From Deltaproteobacteria bacterium HGW-Deltaproteobacteria-12 (GTDB lineage Bacteria; Desulfobacterota; Syntrophia; Syntrophales; Smithellaceae), in the NCBI GenBank assembly GCA_002840565.1, contig PHBK01000012.1, forward strand, positions 62,001-126,000: a DNA stretch of 64,000 nt, written 5' to 3'. The position numbers were made by a program, and so were the translations under genes. How positions within the stretch are numbered: position 1 is the stretch's first letter; each line of letters opens with the position of its first letter. This document shows, piece by piece, positions 1 to 8,012 of this stretch. The notes under the pieces are model-generated. The model did no database searches. It worked only from the letters and a program-made list of their open reading frames with translations, and had not been told where the DNA came from.

Positions 1-2
1 TG

Positions 3-653
3 CCGGATACGGTTCCGGGCTGGAAGAAGCTGGTTAATGATGAGATTTATTCAATTCAGAAATACCAGCACAAAACCACTTTCAGCTGTGTTGCCATAGT
101 CCCTGAAGCGGAAAGTGTTTCCCTGATAATCTCGCACGGCGGTGACAGTGTGGTGACAGTGATGAACTGCATAACCGGTGCTATCTGCCAGCAGACAGGG
201 AGGGATATGAAGTTCGCCGGAAGGAGTAAGGATATTGCTGATGTGACGGAATATACTACTTCCGATCGAAACTGCCGGGTACTCATCTCCACAGACGGTT
301 TTAATGATGTGTGGAGATTCTGCCTGCGCCACTCGCTTCTCGGCGGGACGCGCGATGTGTTCAAAAGGTATCCGGTAGATAAGATATGTGAACTGATTTC
401 CGGCATACTTGCCGAGAACGAGGGCAGGTTTGAATATGATGATATCGGATTTATAATTATTGATCCATTCCGGGTGCAGAAAAAAAAGGCAAAATCCGTG
501 CTGATGGGCGGGACCACGGCATATGAAGAAGCACAGTTCCAGGAAAACTATGTCTCGGGATTACACGATTACTGGGTGACAGACGAAAAATGGAGCGATG
601 CTGCGGGCGAGTTTTCCGAAGCGGGAATAATGATACTCGGCCAGGAAAAGTGA
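3..653 (+). CDS. PP2C-like serine/threonine phosphatase domain protein, 5'-truncated by window edge
   Basis: The frame is open from the first complete codon at base 3, so the true start lies upstream. The 216 visible residues carry PP2C (PPM) landmarks in order: FSCVAI, then LIISHGGDS, a strand ending STDGFND, and YDDIGFIIID near the C-terminus. The Asp residues of these motifs are the usual metal ligands of the family. The last 50 residues after the phosphatase fold match nothing I know. Substrate and partner proteins cannot be told. It is separated by about 90 bases from the tetR-like gene and probably belongs to an upstream operon. Confidence 0.6.
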   Translation, partial: PDTVPGWKKLVNDEIYSIQKYQHKTTFSCVAIVPEAESVSLIISHGGDSVVTVMNCITGAICQQTGRDMKFAGRSKDIADVTEYTTSDRNCRVLISTDGFNDVWRFCLRHSLLGGTRDVFKRYPVDKICELISGILAENEGRFEYDDIGFIIIDPFRVQKKKAKSVLMGGTTAYEEAQFQENYVSGLHDYWVTDEKWSDAAGEFSEAGIMILGQEK

Positions 654-744
654 AATAAACCTCCGGGAGTGTTATCCAAAGCGTTAAGCAAGAGCAGTCC
701 CTGTTTTTTTAAAAATTATAAATAGATGGAAAAGATTAGCAACT

Positions 745-1350
745 ATGAATGAAAGAAACAAGAGCGATATTATAAATCTGAGGCGCAACCAGTTGACTAA
801 GGCGGCTTACAAGGTTGTCGGACAGAAAGGTTATTACGATTTCACGATACGAGATATTGCCAGCGAAGCGGGAATGTCCACAGGCCTGGTTCACTATTAT
901 TTTAAAAACAAGGAGGAACTGCTGCTCCACCTGTTAAAAGAGATCAACAAGAACATCCTGGGCAGCCTCAACAGATCCATCAGCAAAGCCAAAGATCCAA
1001 AGGAAAAACTCAATATTTTCATGAAGCAGGCATTTGACCTGGTTACCAGCGAGAAGGATTATTCCTACCTCGTCATCGATTTCTGGTCACAGGTCAACAA
1101 AAATGACCGTATGAAGCGAGCGAACGTCAAACTGTTCAAGAGTTACCGCGATGAGGTGGCGGCCATTCTCACCGAGGGAGTCGAAAAGGGCATTTTCGTG
1201 AAAATGGAGGTTGTGTATGCGGCGACGGTTATAATCTCCACGATTCAAGGCCTGATCATCCAGTATGTTTTGGACAACAACGCTTTTCCCTATGAGGATT
1301 ATACGAGGAAAGTGATGGGGCAAATTACCGATTCGGTTTCGCAAAAATAA
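745..1350 (+). CDS. TetR/AcrR-family transcriptional regulator
   Basis: 201 residues. The N-terminal DNA-binding domain is typical of TetR: a helix leading to YYDFTIRDIASEAGMSTGLV, then HYYFKNKEELLLHLL. The C-terminal ligand-binding part is helical and not specific. It lies 63 bases upstream of and in the same direction as an acyl-CoA dehydrogenase operon, so it probably represses that operon until an acyl-CoA or acid ligand is bound, as FadR/PsrA-type TetR proteins do. The link to this operon is inference from position. The ribosome site before the ATG is weak. Confidence 0.85.
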   Translation: MNERNKSDIINLRRNQLTKAAYKVVGQKGYYDFTIRDIASEAGMSTGLVHYYFKNKEELLLHLLKEINKNILGSLNRSISKAKDPKEKLNIFMKQAFDLVTSEKDYSYLVIDFWSQVNKNDRMKRANVKLFKSYRDEVAAILTEGVEKGIFVKMEVVYAATVIISTIQGLIIQYVLDNNAFPYEDYTRKVMGQITDSVSQK

Positions 1351-1413
1351 AATCTGCTGATTATGGTCTAAGGAAAAGCAGACAGCAAGAATAGAATTGA
1401 AAAGGAGGAAGTA

Positions 1414-2565
1414 ATGGAATTCGGTTTAACAGAAGAACAAATAATGTTTAAAGATACTGTGTATCGATTTGCGAAGACCCAGATTGTTCCGCTGGTCGAG
1501 GAGGCAGACCTAAAATCGGAATTTTCGCTGGAAGTCTGGAAGAAGTTAGCCGAGATGGGCCTGCTGGGCTTGCCTTTTCCTGCTGAGCTGGGTGGCTCCG
1601 GAGCTGATGTAGTTACATGCTGTCTTTCCGCCGAAGCGCTGGGTCATGCCGGTGTCGATCAGGGGCATCTGCTGGCGCTGGGCGCACATACCTATCTCTG
1701 TACGGATACCATCTTCAAGCACGGTTCAGAAGCGCAATTGAAGAAGTATATACCAAAACTCGCCAGCGGAGAGTGGATCGGCTGTATGGGGCTCACAGAG
1801 CCGGGAGCCGGTTCGGACGCGGCTTCCATGTCGACCACGGCAGTTAAGAAGGGCGATAAGTGGATCCTTAACGGGACCAAAACCTTTATTACCAATGCCC
1901 CGGTATGCGACGTCTGCGTAGTATACGCCACAGTGGACAAGAAACTGAAGCACAACGGGATATCCGCGTTTATAATTGATAGAAGTTCGCCGGGCTTTAC
2001 TACGGGTAAGCCTTTCCATAAAATGGGTGTACGCGCCTCCGCAACTTCGGAAGTCATTATGGATAACTGCGAAGTGCCGGAGGAGAACCTGCTGGGTGAA
2101 GTCGGCAAAGCATTCGCTTATACGCATGAGACACTTTCCTGGGACCGCAGCGCGCTTTTGGCCCCCTTCGTTGGCGGCATGCAGTTTGCCATTGAGGAGT
2201 GCACAAGGTATTCCCAGGAGCGGGTCCAGTTCGACAAGCCGATCAATCAGTTTCAGGCCATCCAGCAAAAGCTGGCCGATATGAAAATAACGATGGAAGC
2301 AGCCAAGATGGCGGTCTACCGCGTTGCTTACGACAAGGATTCGGGCAAGCCCTTGAACCATATGCACACGTCCATCGCGAAAGCGCTGGTGGGAGACTGG
2401 GGCCTCAAGACGGCAAGCGAAGCAGTCCAGATATTCGGCGGGTATGGTTTCATCCATGAATATCCGATCGAGCGGTTCCTCCGGGACGCGAAACTCGGGC
2501 AGATCGGCGGCGGCACATCTGAAGTCCAGCGGCTGATCATTTCCCGGATATTGAGCTATTTCTAG
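1414..2565 (+). CDS. Acyl-CoA dehydrogenase (first of pair)
   Basis: 383 residues, normal family length, with a strong AAAGGAGG ribosome site before the ATG. The flavin-binding signature CMGLTEPGAGSDAASM is at about residues 125-140 and WILNGTKTFITNA follows. It oxidises an acyl-CoA to an enoyl-CoA and passes electrons to ETF. The C-terminal position of the MCAD-type catalytic Glu is a glycine here (IGGGTSEVQR, about G366). In the isovaleryl-CoA dehydrogenase-type position (helix G, LSWDRSAL) there is Asp244 rather than Glu. The substrate cannot be named. The next gene is a second dehydrogenase 50 bases downstream. Confidence 0.93.
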   Translation: MEFGLTEEQIMFKDTVYRFAKTQIVPLVEEADLKSEFSLEVWKKLAEMGLLGLPFPAELGGSGADVVTCCLSAEALGHAGVDQGHLLALGAHTYLCTDTIFKHGSEAQLKKYIPKLASGEWIGCMGLTEPGAGSDAASMSTTAVKKGDKWILNGTKTFITNAPVCDVCVVYATVDKKLKHNGISAFIIDRSSPGFTTGKPFHKMGVRASATSEVIMDNCEVPEENLLGEVGKAFAYTHETLSWDRSALLAPFVGGMQFAIEECTRYSQERVQFDKPINQFQAIQQKLADMKITMEAAKMAVYRVAYDKDSGKPLNHMHTSIAKALVGDWGLKTASEAVQIFGGYGFIHEYPIERFLRDAKLGQIGGGTSEVQRLIISRILSYF

Positions 2566-2615
2566 GAAACAACCCGCAAACACTTCATGCATAAATTTGA
2601 CAGGAGAATGAAACA

Positions 2616-3788
2616 ATGAATTACGATTTAACGGCGGAACAGCTATCCATAAAGGCAAATTTTGAAAAATTTTGTAAGAAGGAAATCGAACCTCGTGCTC
2701 ATCTGCTGGACACGGCTTCTTCCGAAGAAGTCAATAGCGAGATCAAAGTGAACATAAAGATGCTGGCGGACCTGGGCTACCTCGGCATGGGGCATGAAGA
2801 AAAGTATGGCGGCAGCAATCTTGACCTGTTCAGCCAGACAGTTGCCGGTGAAGAAGTTGCGAAGGCCTGCGCCTCATCATATCTCTCCGCCGGCGCCTCC
2901 TGCGGGCTCTTCGGTGTGCCGCTGAAGCTTTTTGGCACGGACGAGCAAAAGGCAAAATATCTTCCCGGCATCATTAAGGGGGAAATCATCGGCTGCTTCG
3001 GCCTTACCGAACCGGAAGCCGGAAGCGATGCGGCTTCTATGAAGACTACGGCGGTAAAGAAGGGCGACAAGTGGATTCTTAACGGAACGAAGACTTTTAT
3101 TACCAATGCAACCATAGCCGACGTTGCTCTCGTATTTGCGTATAACGACCGCGAGAAAGGTCCCGGCGCCGGAGTAACCTGCTTCCTCATCGATAAGGGT
3201 ACGAAGGGATTTTCTGTCAGCAAGCCTTTTGACAAAATGGGCTTTCGCGGATCACCGACTGCGGAATTGATCCTGGAAGATTGTGAAGTGCCGGAAAGCG
3301 CCGTTCTCGGTCAGACCGGGTGGGGCTTTATCCAGGCGATGCAGACTTTGGAGTATGGCAGAATCGGGATGGCGACGGTCTGTCTGGGAATTGCCGCAAA
3401 ATGTCTGGAGCATGCGAATAAATATTCCAAGGAAAGAAAAACGTTTGGCAAACCCATCAACCGTAATCAGATGATTTCGTTTAAGCTTGCCGATATGATG
3501 ATTATGTCCGACATCTCCCGCCTGCTGATTTACCAGGCCTGCTGGGCGAAAGAAACAAACAACCCGGAATCGGCGATTCTGGCATCCGTGGCCAAAGTGT
3601 GGGCATCAGAGTCCGCCACACAGATATCCAGTTGGGCGGTCCAGGTGCATGGAGGATATGGCTATATCAAGGAATATGCGGTCGAACGTCTATACCGCGA
3701 CGCACGGTTGGGCGAGATCGGCGAGGGTGCATCCGAAATACAGCGCATCCTCATCGCTAAAGACCTTATTCGCAAGTATGGAAAATAA
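2616..3788 (+). CDS. Acyl-CoA dehydrogenase (second of pair)
   Basis: 390 residues. The flavin signature CFGLTEPEAGSDAASM and WILNGTKTFITNA are present, and the C-terminal motif IGEGASEIQR keeps the canonical catalytic-base Glu (about E370), unlike the upstream paralogue. The two proteins share long blocks such as AVKKGDKWILNGTKTFITNA, so they probably arose by duplication and now act on different intermediates or as a mixed oligomer. The ribosome site GACAGGAG precedes the ATG. It is followed after 12 bases by a MaoC-type gene, so the operon covers dehydrogenation and then hydration of an acyl-CoA. Confidence 0.93.
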   Translation: MNYDLTAEQLSIKANFEKFCKKEIEPRAHLLDTASSEEVNSEIKVNIKMLADLGYLGMGHEEKYGGSNLDLFSQTVAGEEVAKACASSYLSAGASCGLFGVPLKLFGTDEQKAKYLPGIIKGEIIGCFGLTEPEAGSDAASMKTTAVKKGDKWILNGTKTFITNATIADVALVFAYNDREKGPGAGVTCFLIDKGTKGFSVSKPFDKMGFRGSPTAELILEDCEVPESAVLGQTGWGFIQAMQTLEYGRIGMATVCLGIAAKCLEHANKYSKERKTFGKPINRNQMISFKLADMMIMSDISRLLIYQACWAKETNNPESAILASVAKVWASESATQISSWAVQVHGGYGYIKEYAVERLYRDARLGEIGEGASEIQRILIAKDLIRKYGK

Positions 3789-3800
3789 GGAGTGATATTT

Positions 3801-4238
3801 ATGCCTATAGATAAAAAATTCATCGGTAAATCTTATCCTTCCTATACTTACGATGTGTGTAAAGAAAAAATCAAAGAATACGCGAAGGCTGTCAAGACCT
3901 TTGATCCCCATTATGTGGATGAAATGTTTGCGAAGAAATCGCAATACGGCGTCATCATAGCGCCGCCGACATTCGCTGTTGTATTCGGCGCATACGTGAT
4001 CGAACCAATATTTCTGGATGCGGAACTGGCACTGAATATGGCCATGCTTGTCCATGGCGAGCAGGATATGGAATTTTTTGAAGTGGTCAAAGCCGGTGAT
4101 TCCATAACTATCAGCGGAGTAATCAGCGATATTCAGAACAAGGAGAAGGTGGACACCATATCGGTGGCAGTGACTTCGAAAAACCAATACGGCAGGATGG
4201 TGTGCCGGGCCGTATATACCTTTGTGGTGCGGAAATAG
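3801..4238 (+). CDS. MaoC-like dehydratase, FAS1-type N-terminal (HadA/HadC-like) subunit
   Basis: 145 residues of hot-dog fold. PSYTYDVCKEKIKEYAKAVK, DPHYVDEMF and IIAPPTFAVVF are typical of the FAS1 dehydratase region, which normally lacks the catalytic Asp-His pair and works as partner of a catalytic MaoC subunit. I chose ATG 3801 because AAGGAG ends at 3792, 8 bases before it; an in-frame GTG at 3792 overlaps the ribosome site itself. The catalytic partner follows after 10 bases. Together they probably form a heteromeric (R)-specific enoyl-CoA hydratase. Confidence 0.8.
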   Translation: MPIDKKFIGKSYPSYTYDVCKEKIKEYAKAVKTFDPHYVDEMFAKKSQYGVIIAPPTFAVVFGAYVIEPIFLDAELALNMAMLVHGEQDMEFFEVVKAGDSITISGVISDIQNKEKVDTISVAVTSKNQYGRMVCRAVYTFVVRK

Positions 4239-4248
4239 GGGGGAATTT

Positions 4249-4635
4249 ATGCCAATAAATAATGGACAGACATTTCAGGACAGCGAAGTTGTAGATAAAT
4301 ACAGGCCGTTGTATTATGCGGGAGCTTCGGGCGATTTCAATCCTATCCATATTGATCCGGAATTCGGGAAAATGGTGGGACTTGGCGGTGCAATACTCCA
4401 GGGCCTCTGCACCCTGGCCTTCGCCACTCGGAGCATTACCAATCTGATCGGCGATCCCGGCAAACTCAGGAAACTGAAATGCCGTTTCAGCGCTCCGGTA
4501 ATGATAGAGGATACCATTACCGTGCAGGGAACGGTCTCGGACATAAAAGACGGTCTGGGGTATATTGATCTGAAAGTGACCAGGCAGACAGGCGCAGAAG
4601 TGCTGCAAAAAGTTGAAGCCGTCGTCGAAGTATAA
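4249..4635 (+). CDS. MaoC-family enoyl-CoA hydratase, catalytic subunit
   Basis: 128 residues. The hydratase motif is plain: YAGASGDFNPIHIDPEFGK, with the Asp and His of DFNPIH as the expected catalytic pair, followed by GLGGAILQGLCTLAFATR. ATG 4249 follows GGGGGGAA; an earlier in-frame GTG-type start at 4222 lies inside the preceding gene and has no ribosome site. It is the last gene of the operon; a perfect hairpin terminator follows 15 bases after the stop. It should hydrate the enoyl-CoA made by the dehydrogenases upstream. Confidence 0.85.
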   Translation: MPINNGQTFQDSEVVDKYRPLYYAGASGDFNPIHIDPEFGKMVGLGGAILQGLCTLAFATRSITNLIGDPGKLRKLKCRFSAPVMIEDTITVQGTVSDIKDGLGYIDLKVTRQTGAEVLQKVEAVVEV

Positions 4636-4650
4636 AAACCATCAATCATG

Positions 4651-4690
4651 GGGGCAGATGAAAATCTGCCCCGCTCATCTTTTCCCCTTT
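4651..4690 (+). terminator. Rho-independent terminator of the acyl-CoA operon
   Basis: Perfect 9-bp stem GGGGCAGAT / ATCTGCCCC (4651-4659 with 4664-4672) with a GAAA (GNRA) loop, followed by a T-rich stretch (CATCTTTTCCCCTTTTATT). It lies directly after the last MaoC gene. Confidence 0.85.
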
Positions 4691-4777
4691 TATTCAGCTA
4701 TTTTGGAAATATCATTATTTGGTAGCATTGTTCCACCGGCAAAGTCAGTAACCAGGCAATTTCCATAAACCAATAAC

Positions 4778-4798
4778 CTTCAGTCCTCAGCCTTCAGT
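4778..4798. repeat. Three-unit heptamer repeat (CTTCAGT/CCTCAGC family)
   Basis: CTTCAGT, CCTCAGC and CTTCAGT follow each other without gaps. This is the reverse complement of the GGCTGAA heptamer that is arrayed before pyrK (16626-16709) and before the tRNA-Leu gene (about 44828-45057). The rest of the 250-base gap between the terminator and the next gene shows nothing else I can name. Confidence 0.6.
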
Positions 4799-4884
4799 CT
4801 TTTTAAAAAACAAATTGAAATTAAAAATAATGTGAGTATATTCAAGCAATTAATTTATGCGAATAACTATGGAGGTCACACCGC

Positions 4885-5352
4885 ATGCCCAGAGTCGAAC
4901 TAAATGTTCAGGCGCCGGATTTTACGTTGAACGATTTTAACGGCAAGAGCGTATCGCTTGACGATTATGCCGGAAAAAAGAATGTCCTGGTCGTTTTCAA
5001 CCGGGGATTTTTCTGACCTTTCTGCCGCAAGCACATGGCGCAGTTGCGCCGGGACTATGAAAAATTTAAGCAACTGGATACGGAAATCATTGTTGTTGGG
5101 CCGGAGAAGGCCGAAGCTTTCCGTGACTATTGGGCAAAGGAAGATTTGCCGTTTACCGGTCTGCCCGACCCTGAACATCGGGTTTTGAAATTGTACGGCC
5201 AGGAGGTCAAATTGTTTAAACTGGGCCGGCTCCCCGCGCAGATGCTGATTGATAAATCCGGTAAGGTTCGGTTTGTGCACTACGGCCATTCGATGGCGGA
5301 CATTCCGGAGAACCGGGAAATAATTGGTCTGATGGAAACGCAAACATCGTAA
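4885..5352 (+). CDS. Selenocysteine-containing AhpC/TSA-type redoxin (TGA read-through)
   Basis: 155 residues if the in-frame TGA at 5014-5016 is read as selenocysteine (residue 44). Upstream is a classic redoxin start (VQAPDFTLNDFNGKSVSL, LVVFNRGFF); directly downstream in the same frame is PFCRKHMAQLRRDYEKF and a full thioredoxin-fold remainder with the cis-Pro region GRLPAQMLIDKSG. Close relatives have RGFxCPFC here, so TGA replaces the first (peroxidatic) Cys of CPFC, giving U-P-F-C. A strong ribosome site (GGAGG) precedes ATG 4885, and a hairpin of bacterial SECIS type follows the TGA. It probably reduces peroxides or disulfides. A glyoxalase follows 10 bases on. The alternative, a nonsense mutation, is unlikely because codon use and homology continue unbroken. 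Confidence 0.85.
5037..5050 (+). promoter_or_regulatory. Candidate bacterial SECIS hairpin
   Basis: GGCGC (5037-5041) pairs with GCGCC (5046-5050) around an AGTT loop; A-T can extend the stem. The loop G at 5043 lies 27 bases after the end of the UGA codon. Bacterial SECIS elements recognised by SelB sit inside the coding region shortly after UGA and carry a G among the first two loop bases, which fits. No SelB binding can be shown from sequence alone. Confidence 0.6.
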
Positions 5353-5362
5353 AGGAGCAAAT

Positions 5363-5734
5363 ATGCAATTTACTTTCGCCCATAACAATTTCAATGTGCT
5401 GAATTTGGAAAAAAGTCTGACCTTTTATAAGGATGCTCTACAATTGAAGGAAGTGCGCCGCTATGAGCCGCCGGACAAAAGTTTTATCATCGTCTATCTC
5501 GGCGACGGCAAAATGCACCATCAGTTGGAGCTAACCTGGCTCAAAGACAGGAAGGAACCCTACAATCTGGGTGACAATGAATTTCATCTGGCTTTTAAGG
5601 TGGATGATTTTGCCGCCGCCCATGCCCAGCATGAGAAAATGGGTTGTATCTGCCTGGAAAACAAAGCCATGGGAATCTACTTCATTAATGATCCGGACGA
5701 TTATTGGCTGGAAATCATCCCGCAAAAGAGATAA
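5363..5734 (+). CDS. gloA: Glyoxalase I-like (VOC family) metalloenzyme
   Basis: 123 residues, about the size of bacterial glyoxalase I. The vicinal-oxygen-chelate fold is visible as two repeats, with the four metal ligands at the expected places: H7, E56, H75 and E117. FYKDALQLKEVRRY and YFINDPDDYWLEIIP are typical. It would convert the hemithioacetal of methylglyoxal and a thiol to the lactoyl thioester. AAAGGAG precedes the ATG. It is in an operon 10 bases after the selenoprotein redoxin, which suggests a shared detoxification role. The exact thiol cofactor is unknown. Confidence 0.8.
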   Translation: MQFTFAHNNFNVLNLEKSLTFYKDALQLKEVRRYEPPDKSFIIVYLGDGKMHHQLELTWLKDRKEPYNLGDNEFHLAFKVDDFAAAHAQHEKMGCICLENKAMGIYFINDPDDYWLEIIPQKR

Positions 5735-5773
5735 GTACCGGAAAAGTTTATATTCTTTCAAAGGAGATAAAAT

Positions 5774-6454
5774 ATGAAAACAGAAACAGGGGTTTCTAAA
5801 ACAACTCTGTTGGTCATTGCAGCAATCTTATTCTGCTTTACCTGTTCGGCAGCAGCTCAGGAATTAAGCCCGATCAAACTTCTTCCGCCCAATATGAAAG
5901 GCGGAAAATCACTGATGCAGTCGCTGCAGGAGCGCAAAACGTCCCGGTCATTTAGTACTTCAAAACTGCCCATCGATGTCCTTTCCAATCTTCTCTGGGC
6001 CGCCTGCGGAATTAACCGGCCGGAAAACGGCAGACGCACGGCGCCTTCCGCCGTCAATTGGCAGGAAATTGCCGTTTATGCCGCAATGGAGGAAGGCCTC
6101 TATTTATATAACGAAAAAGCTCATGTTCTGGAACCTGTGCTTAAAACCGATTTACGCAAGAAGACAACCACTCTGCTGCAGCCTTCCAGAAGCTCTGTGG
6201 CCGGAGCGCCGCTGCAGTTGATCTATGTGGCTGATTATTCGAAGATGAGCGCCTTTACAAACGAAGAAGAAAAAAAATTCTATTCTGCTGCCGATACAGG
6301 GTTCATTGCCCAAAACGTTTATCTCTATTGTGCGTCCGAAGGATTGGCAACGGGTGTTCGGGCGATGGTCGATAAGGACGCACTGGCCAAAGAGATGAAT
6401 CTGCGCAGCAACCAGAAAGTTATCATGGTTCAGGCGGTTGGTTATCCGCAATAA
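5774..6454 (+). CDS. SagB-type nitroreductase-family protein with signal peptide
   Basis: 226 residues. An N-terminal hydrophobic segment ending SAAAQ looks like a cleavable signal peptide, unusual for an FMN nitroreductase. The body matches the SagB/ThcOx type: SLQERKTSRSFSTSKLPIDVLSNLLWAACGINRP, RRTAPSAVNWQEI, and a C-terminal GVRAMVDKDALAKEMNL. The family binds FMN and oxidises or reduces small substrates. Export implies a periplasmic flavoprotein. It has its own AAGGAG ribosome site and lies 39 bases after the glyoxalase, so it may share the operon. The substrate is not deducible. Confidence 0.75.
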   Translation: MKTETGVSKTTLLVIAAILFCFTCSAAAQELSPIKLLPPNMKGGKSLMQSLQERKTSRSFSTSKLPIDVLSNLLWAACGINRPENGRRTAPSAVNWQEIAVYAAMEEGLYLYNEKAHVLEPVLKTDLRKKTTTLLQPSRSSVAGAPLQLIYVADYSKMSAFTNEEEKKFYSAADTGFIAQNVYLYCASEGLATGVRAMVDKDALAKEMNLRSNQKVIMVQAVGYPQ

Positions 6455-6478
6455 GAAGAAGAAAAGAATGTTAATTTA

Positions 6479-7603
6479 ATGCCGCCAGAAAGAATAGAGC
6501 TAAAAGAAACGGTTTATGCTGAAAGCAGCCGGTACTTTGCGGCATTAATGAAGGATATCGACCAGGCTGTAGCGCAAATTGACTTCGAAACATATATCTT
6601 CGACCTGGATCTCCTGGGCAGGGAAATTGCGGAAAAGCTGGCGGCTGCAGCCAGACGGGGAGTTGCAGTAAGATTGATGATTGATGGCGCCGGATCGTCG
6701 ATATCCAGCGGCAAACTGGCAAAGCAGCTCAATAGTTCCGGGGCTCAAGTACGCATATATCGTCCTCTTCCCTGGAATATCGACCAATGGGAATGGGCCG
6801 TACCTCGTCTTCCCTGGCTGATTAAGCTTCAGCGCCTGCTGGAAAAAATGCACAGCCGCAATCATCGTAAAACCTGCATGATCGATCAGCGTATTGCCTG
6901 GGTAGGCAGCTTTAACGTTTCGCAGCGTCATCTTCCTTACGAGCAGGGCGGCGAGAATTGGCGCGATACGGCGTTGCGGTTGCAAGGTCTGGAAATGCAG
7001 CATTTGCAGCATGCCTTTAATGCCGCCTGGGCCGATGACCGGTCTTTGATTCCCCGGCAAATGTTTCATCCCACAAATATCCGCTTAAACCACATGCACA
7101 GGCGCAACCTGCGACGCGACTTATTGCAGCGCATTGCTTCGACCGGCTTCCGCATCTGGATAACGAATGCCTATTTTGTACCTATTGGTTCAATTCTGCG
7201 ACAGCTGAAAAAAGCGGCACGACGAGGCGTGGACGTGAGGATACTGCTGCCCGGGAACTCCGATATATTTTTCATGCCGTGGGCATCAGGTGTGTATTAT
7301 GCGTCGTTGATGAAAGCAGGCGTTCGAATATTTGAATATACGGGCGGTGTTCTCCACGCAAAAGTTATGATGCTGGATGACTGGATGACAGTTGGTTCCA
7401 GCAATATTGACTATCTGAGCTTTTTTCGGAATTTAGAAGCGGAAGTCGTTGCTTCTTTACCGGGAACAAAAAAAGATCTGGAGGATCTTTTTCTCCAGGA
7501 TCTGACCCACGCGGTAGAGATTACCCTCAATGATCATCCGCAGCGCCCCCGGTGGAAAAAGCTGGCCGGGCATCTTCTGATGTATATTAAGCGCTGGCTA
7601 TGA
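6479..7603 (+). CDS. Phospholipase D-family cardiolipin synthase (ClsB-like)
   Basis: 374 residues, without N-terminal membrane helices, so nearer to ClsB than ClsA. Two HKD motifs are present: HRKTCMID near residue 127 and HAKVMMLDD near residue 296, each followed by the usual GS(F/S)N (VGSFNVSQR and VGSSNIDYLS). The enzyme joins two phosphatidylglycerol molecules, or PG and another lipid, to make cardiolipin at the membrane. It starts 24 bases after the nitroreductase. The downstream neighbours are on the other strand. Confidence 0.85.
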   Translation: MPPERIELKETVYAESSRYFAALMKDIDQAVAQIDFETYIFDLDLLGREIAEKLAAAARRGVAVRLMIDGAGSSISSGKLAKQLNSSGAQVRIYRPLPWNIDQWEWAVPRLPWLIKLQRLLEKMHSRNHRKTCMIDQRIAWVGSFNVSQRHLPYEQGGENWRDTALRLQGLEMQHLQHAFNAAWADDRSLIPRQMFHPTNIRLNHMHRRNLRRDLLQRIASTGFRIWITNAYFVPIGSILRQLKKAARRGVDVRILLPGNSDIFFMPWASGVYYASLMKAGVRIFEYTGGVLHAKVMMLDDWMTVGSSNIDYLSFFRNLEAEVVASLPGTKKDLEDLFLQDLTHAVEITLNDHPQRPRWKKLAGHLLMYIKRWL

Positions 7604-7643
7604 GTTGTGTCAAAGACAGAATGAAAATGTGGGCTTTATATCT

Positions 7644-8012
7644 TTACCTGCCCAGGCAGTCGGATTTTCCTTTTCCCCGTCCCTCCGTTCCTTCTTTTTT
7701 CAATATACCGTTTTCAAAGGTAAGTTTATAAATAAAGTCATTATCACCGCAATTGTAGTGCCATACTTCCAATTTCCTGCTGCATTTCTTATGTTTCTTG
7801 ATCTTGCCGGATTTGTCCGCGGCAGTGTATTCCTGGCTGTTTTCACAGGAATTTTCTTTAGATGTTGGTTTACCGCAGGTTACCTGAACCAGCGTCCTGC
7901 TGTCGCCGGTGCCGACCATGCCGGAACCGCAACGAAATGCCCAGGTAATATCAGCCGAGAAAAACAAAAAAGATACCGCAGCAAAAAAAATGATGGCCTT
8001 GCTTCTCTTCAT
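7644..8012 (-). CDS. DUF2845-type secreted protein
   Basis: 122 residues with an N-terminal signal peptide (hydrophobic core FFAAVSFLFFSADITWA). The mature part opens with FRCGSGMVGTGDSRTLVQVT and CGKP, the pattern I recognise from DUF2845 proteins, here with additional cysteines probably in disulfides. Function unknown. The start codon overlaps the stop of the methyltransferase gene upstream (TAATG), and the AGGAGGA ribosome site lies inside that gene, so the two are translationally coupled. Confidence 0.7.
   Translation of the reverse strand: MKRSKAIIFFAAVSFLFFSADITWAFRCGSGMVGTGDSRTLVQVTCGKPTSKENSCENSQEYTAADKSGKIKKHKKCSRKLEVWHYNCGDNDFIYKLTFENGILKKEGTEGRGKGKSDCLGR

Noticed and set aside
1726..2658. 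310-codon frame antisense to the first acyl-CoA dehydrogenase
   Set aside because: The sense strand encodes a clear enzyme with a strong ribosome site; the antisense frame is a codon-bias shadow.
5014..5016. TGA in the redoxin as a pseudogene-making nonsense mutation
   Set aside because: The stop replaces exactly the catalytic Cys codon, homology continues on both sides, and a SECIS-like hairpin follows.
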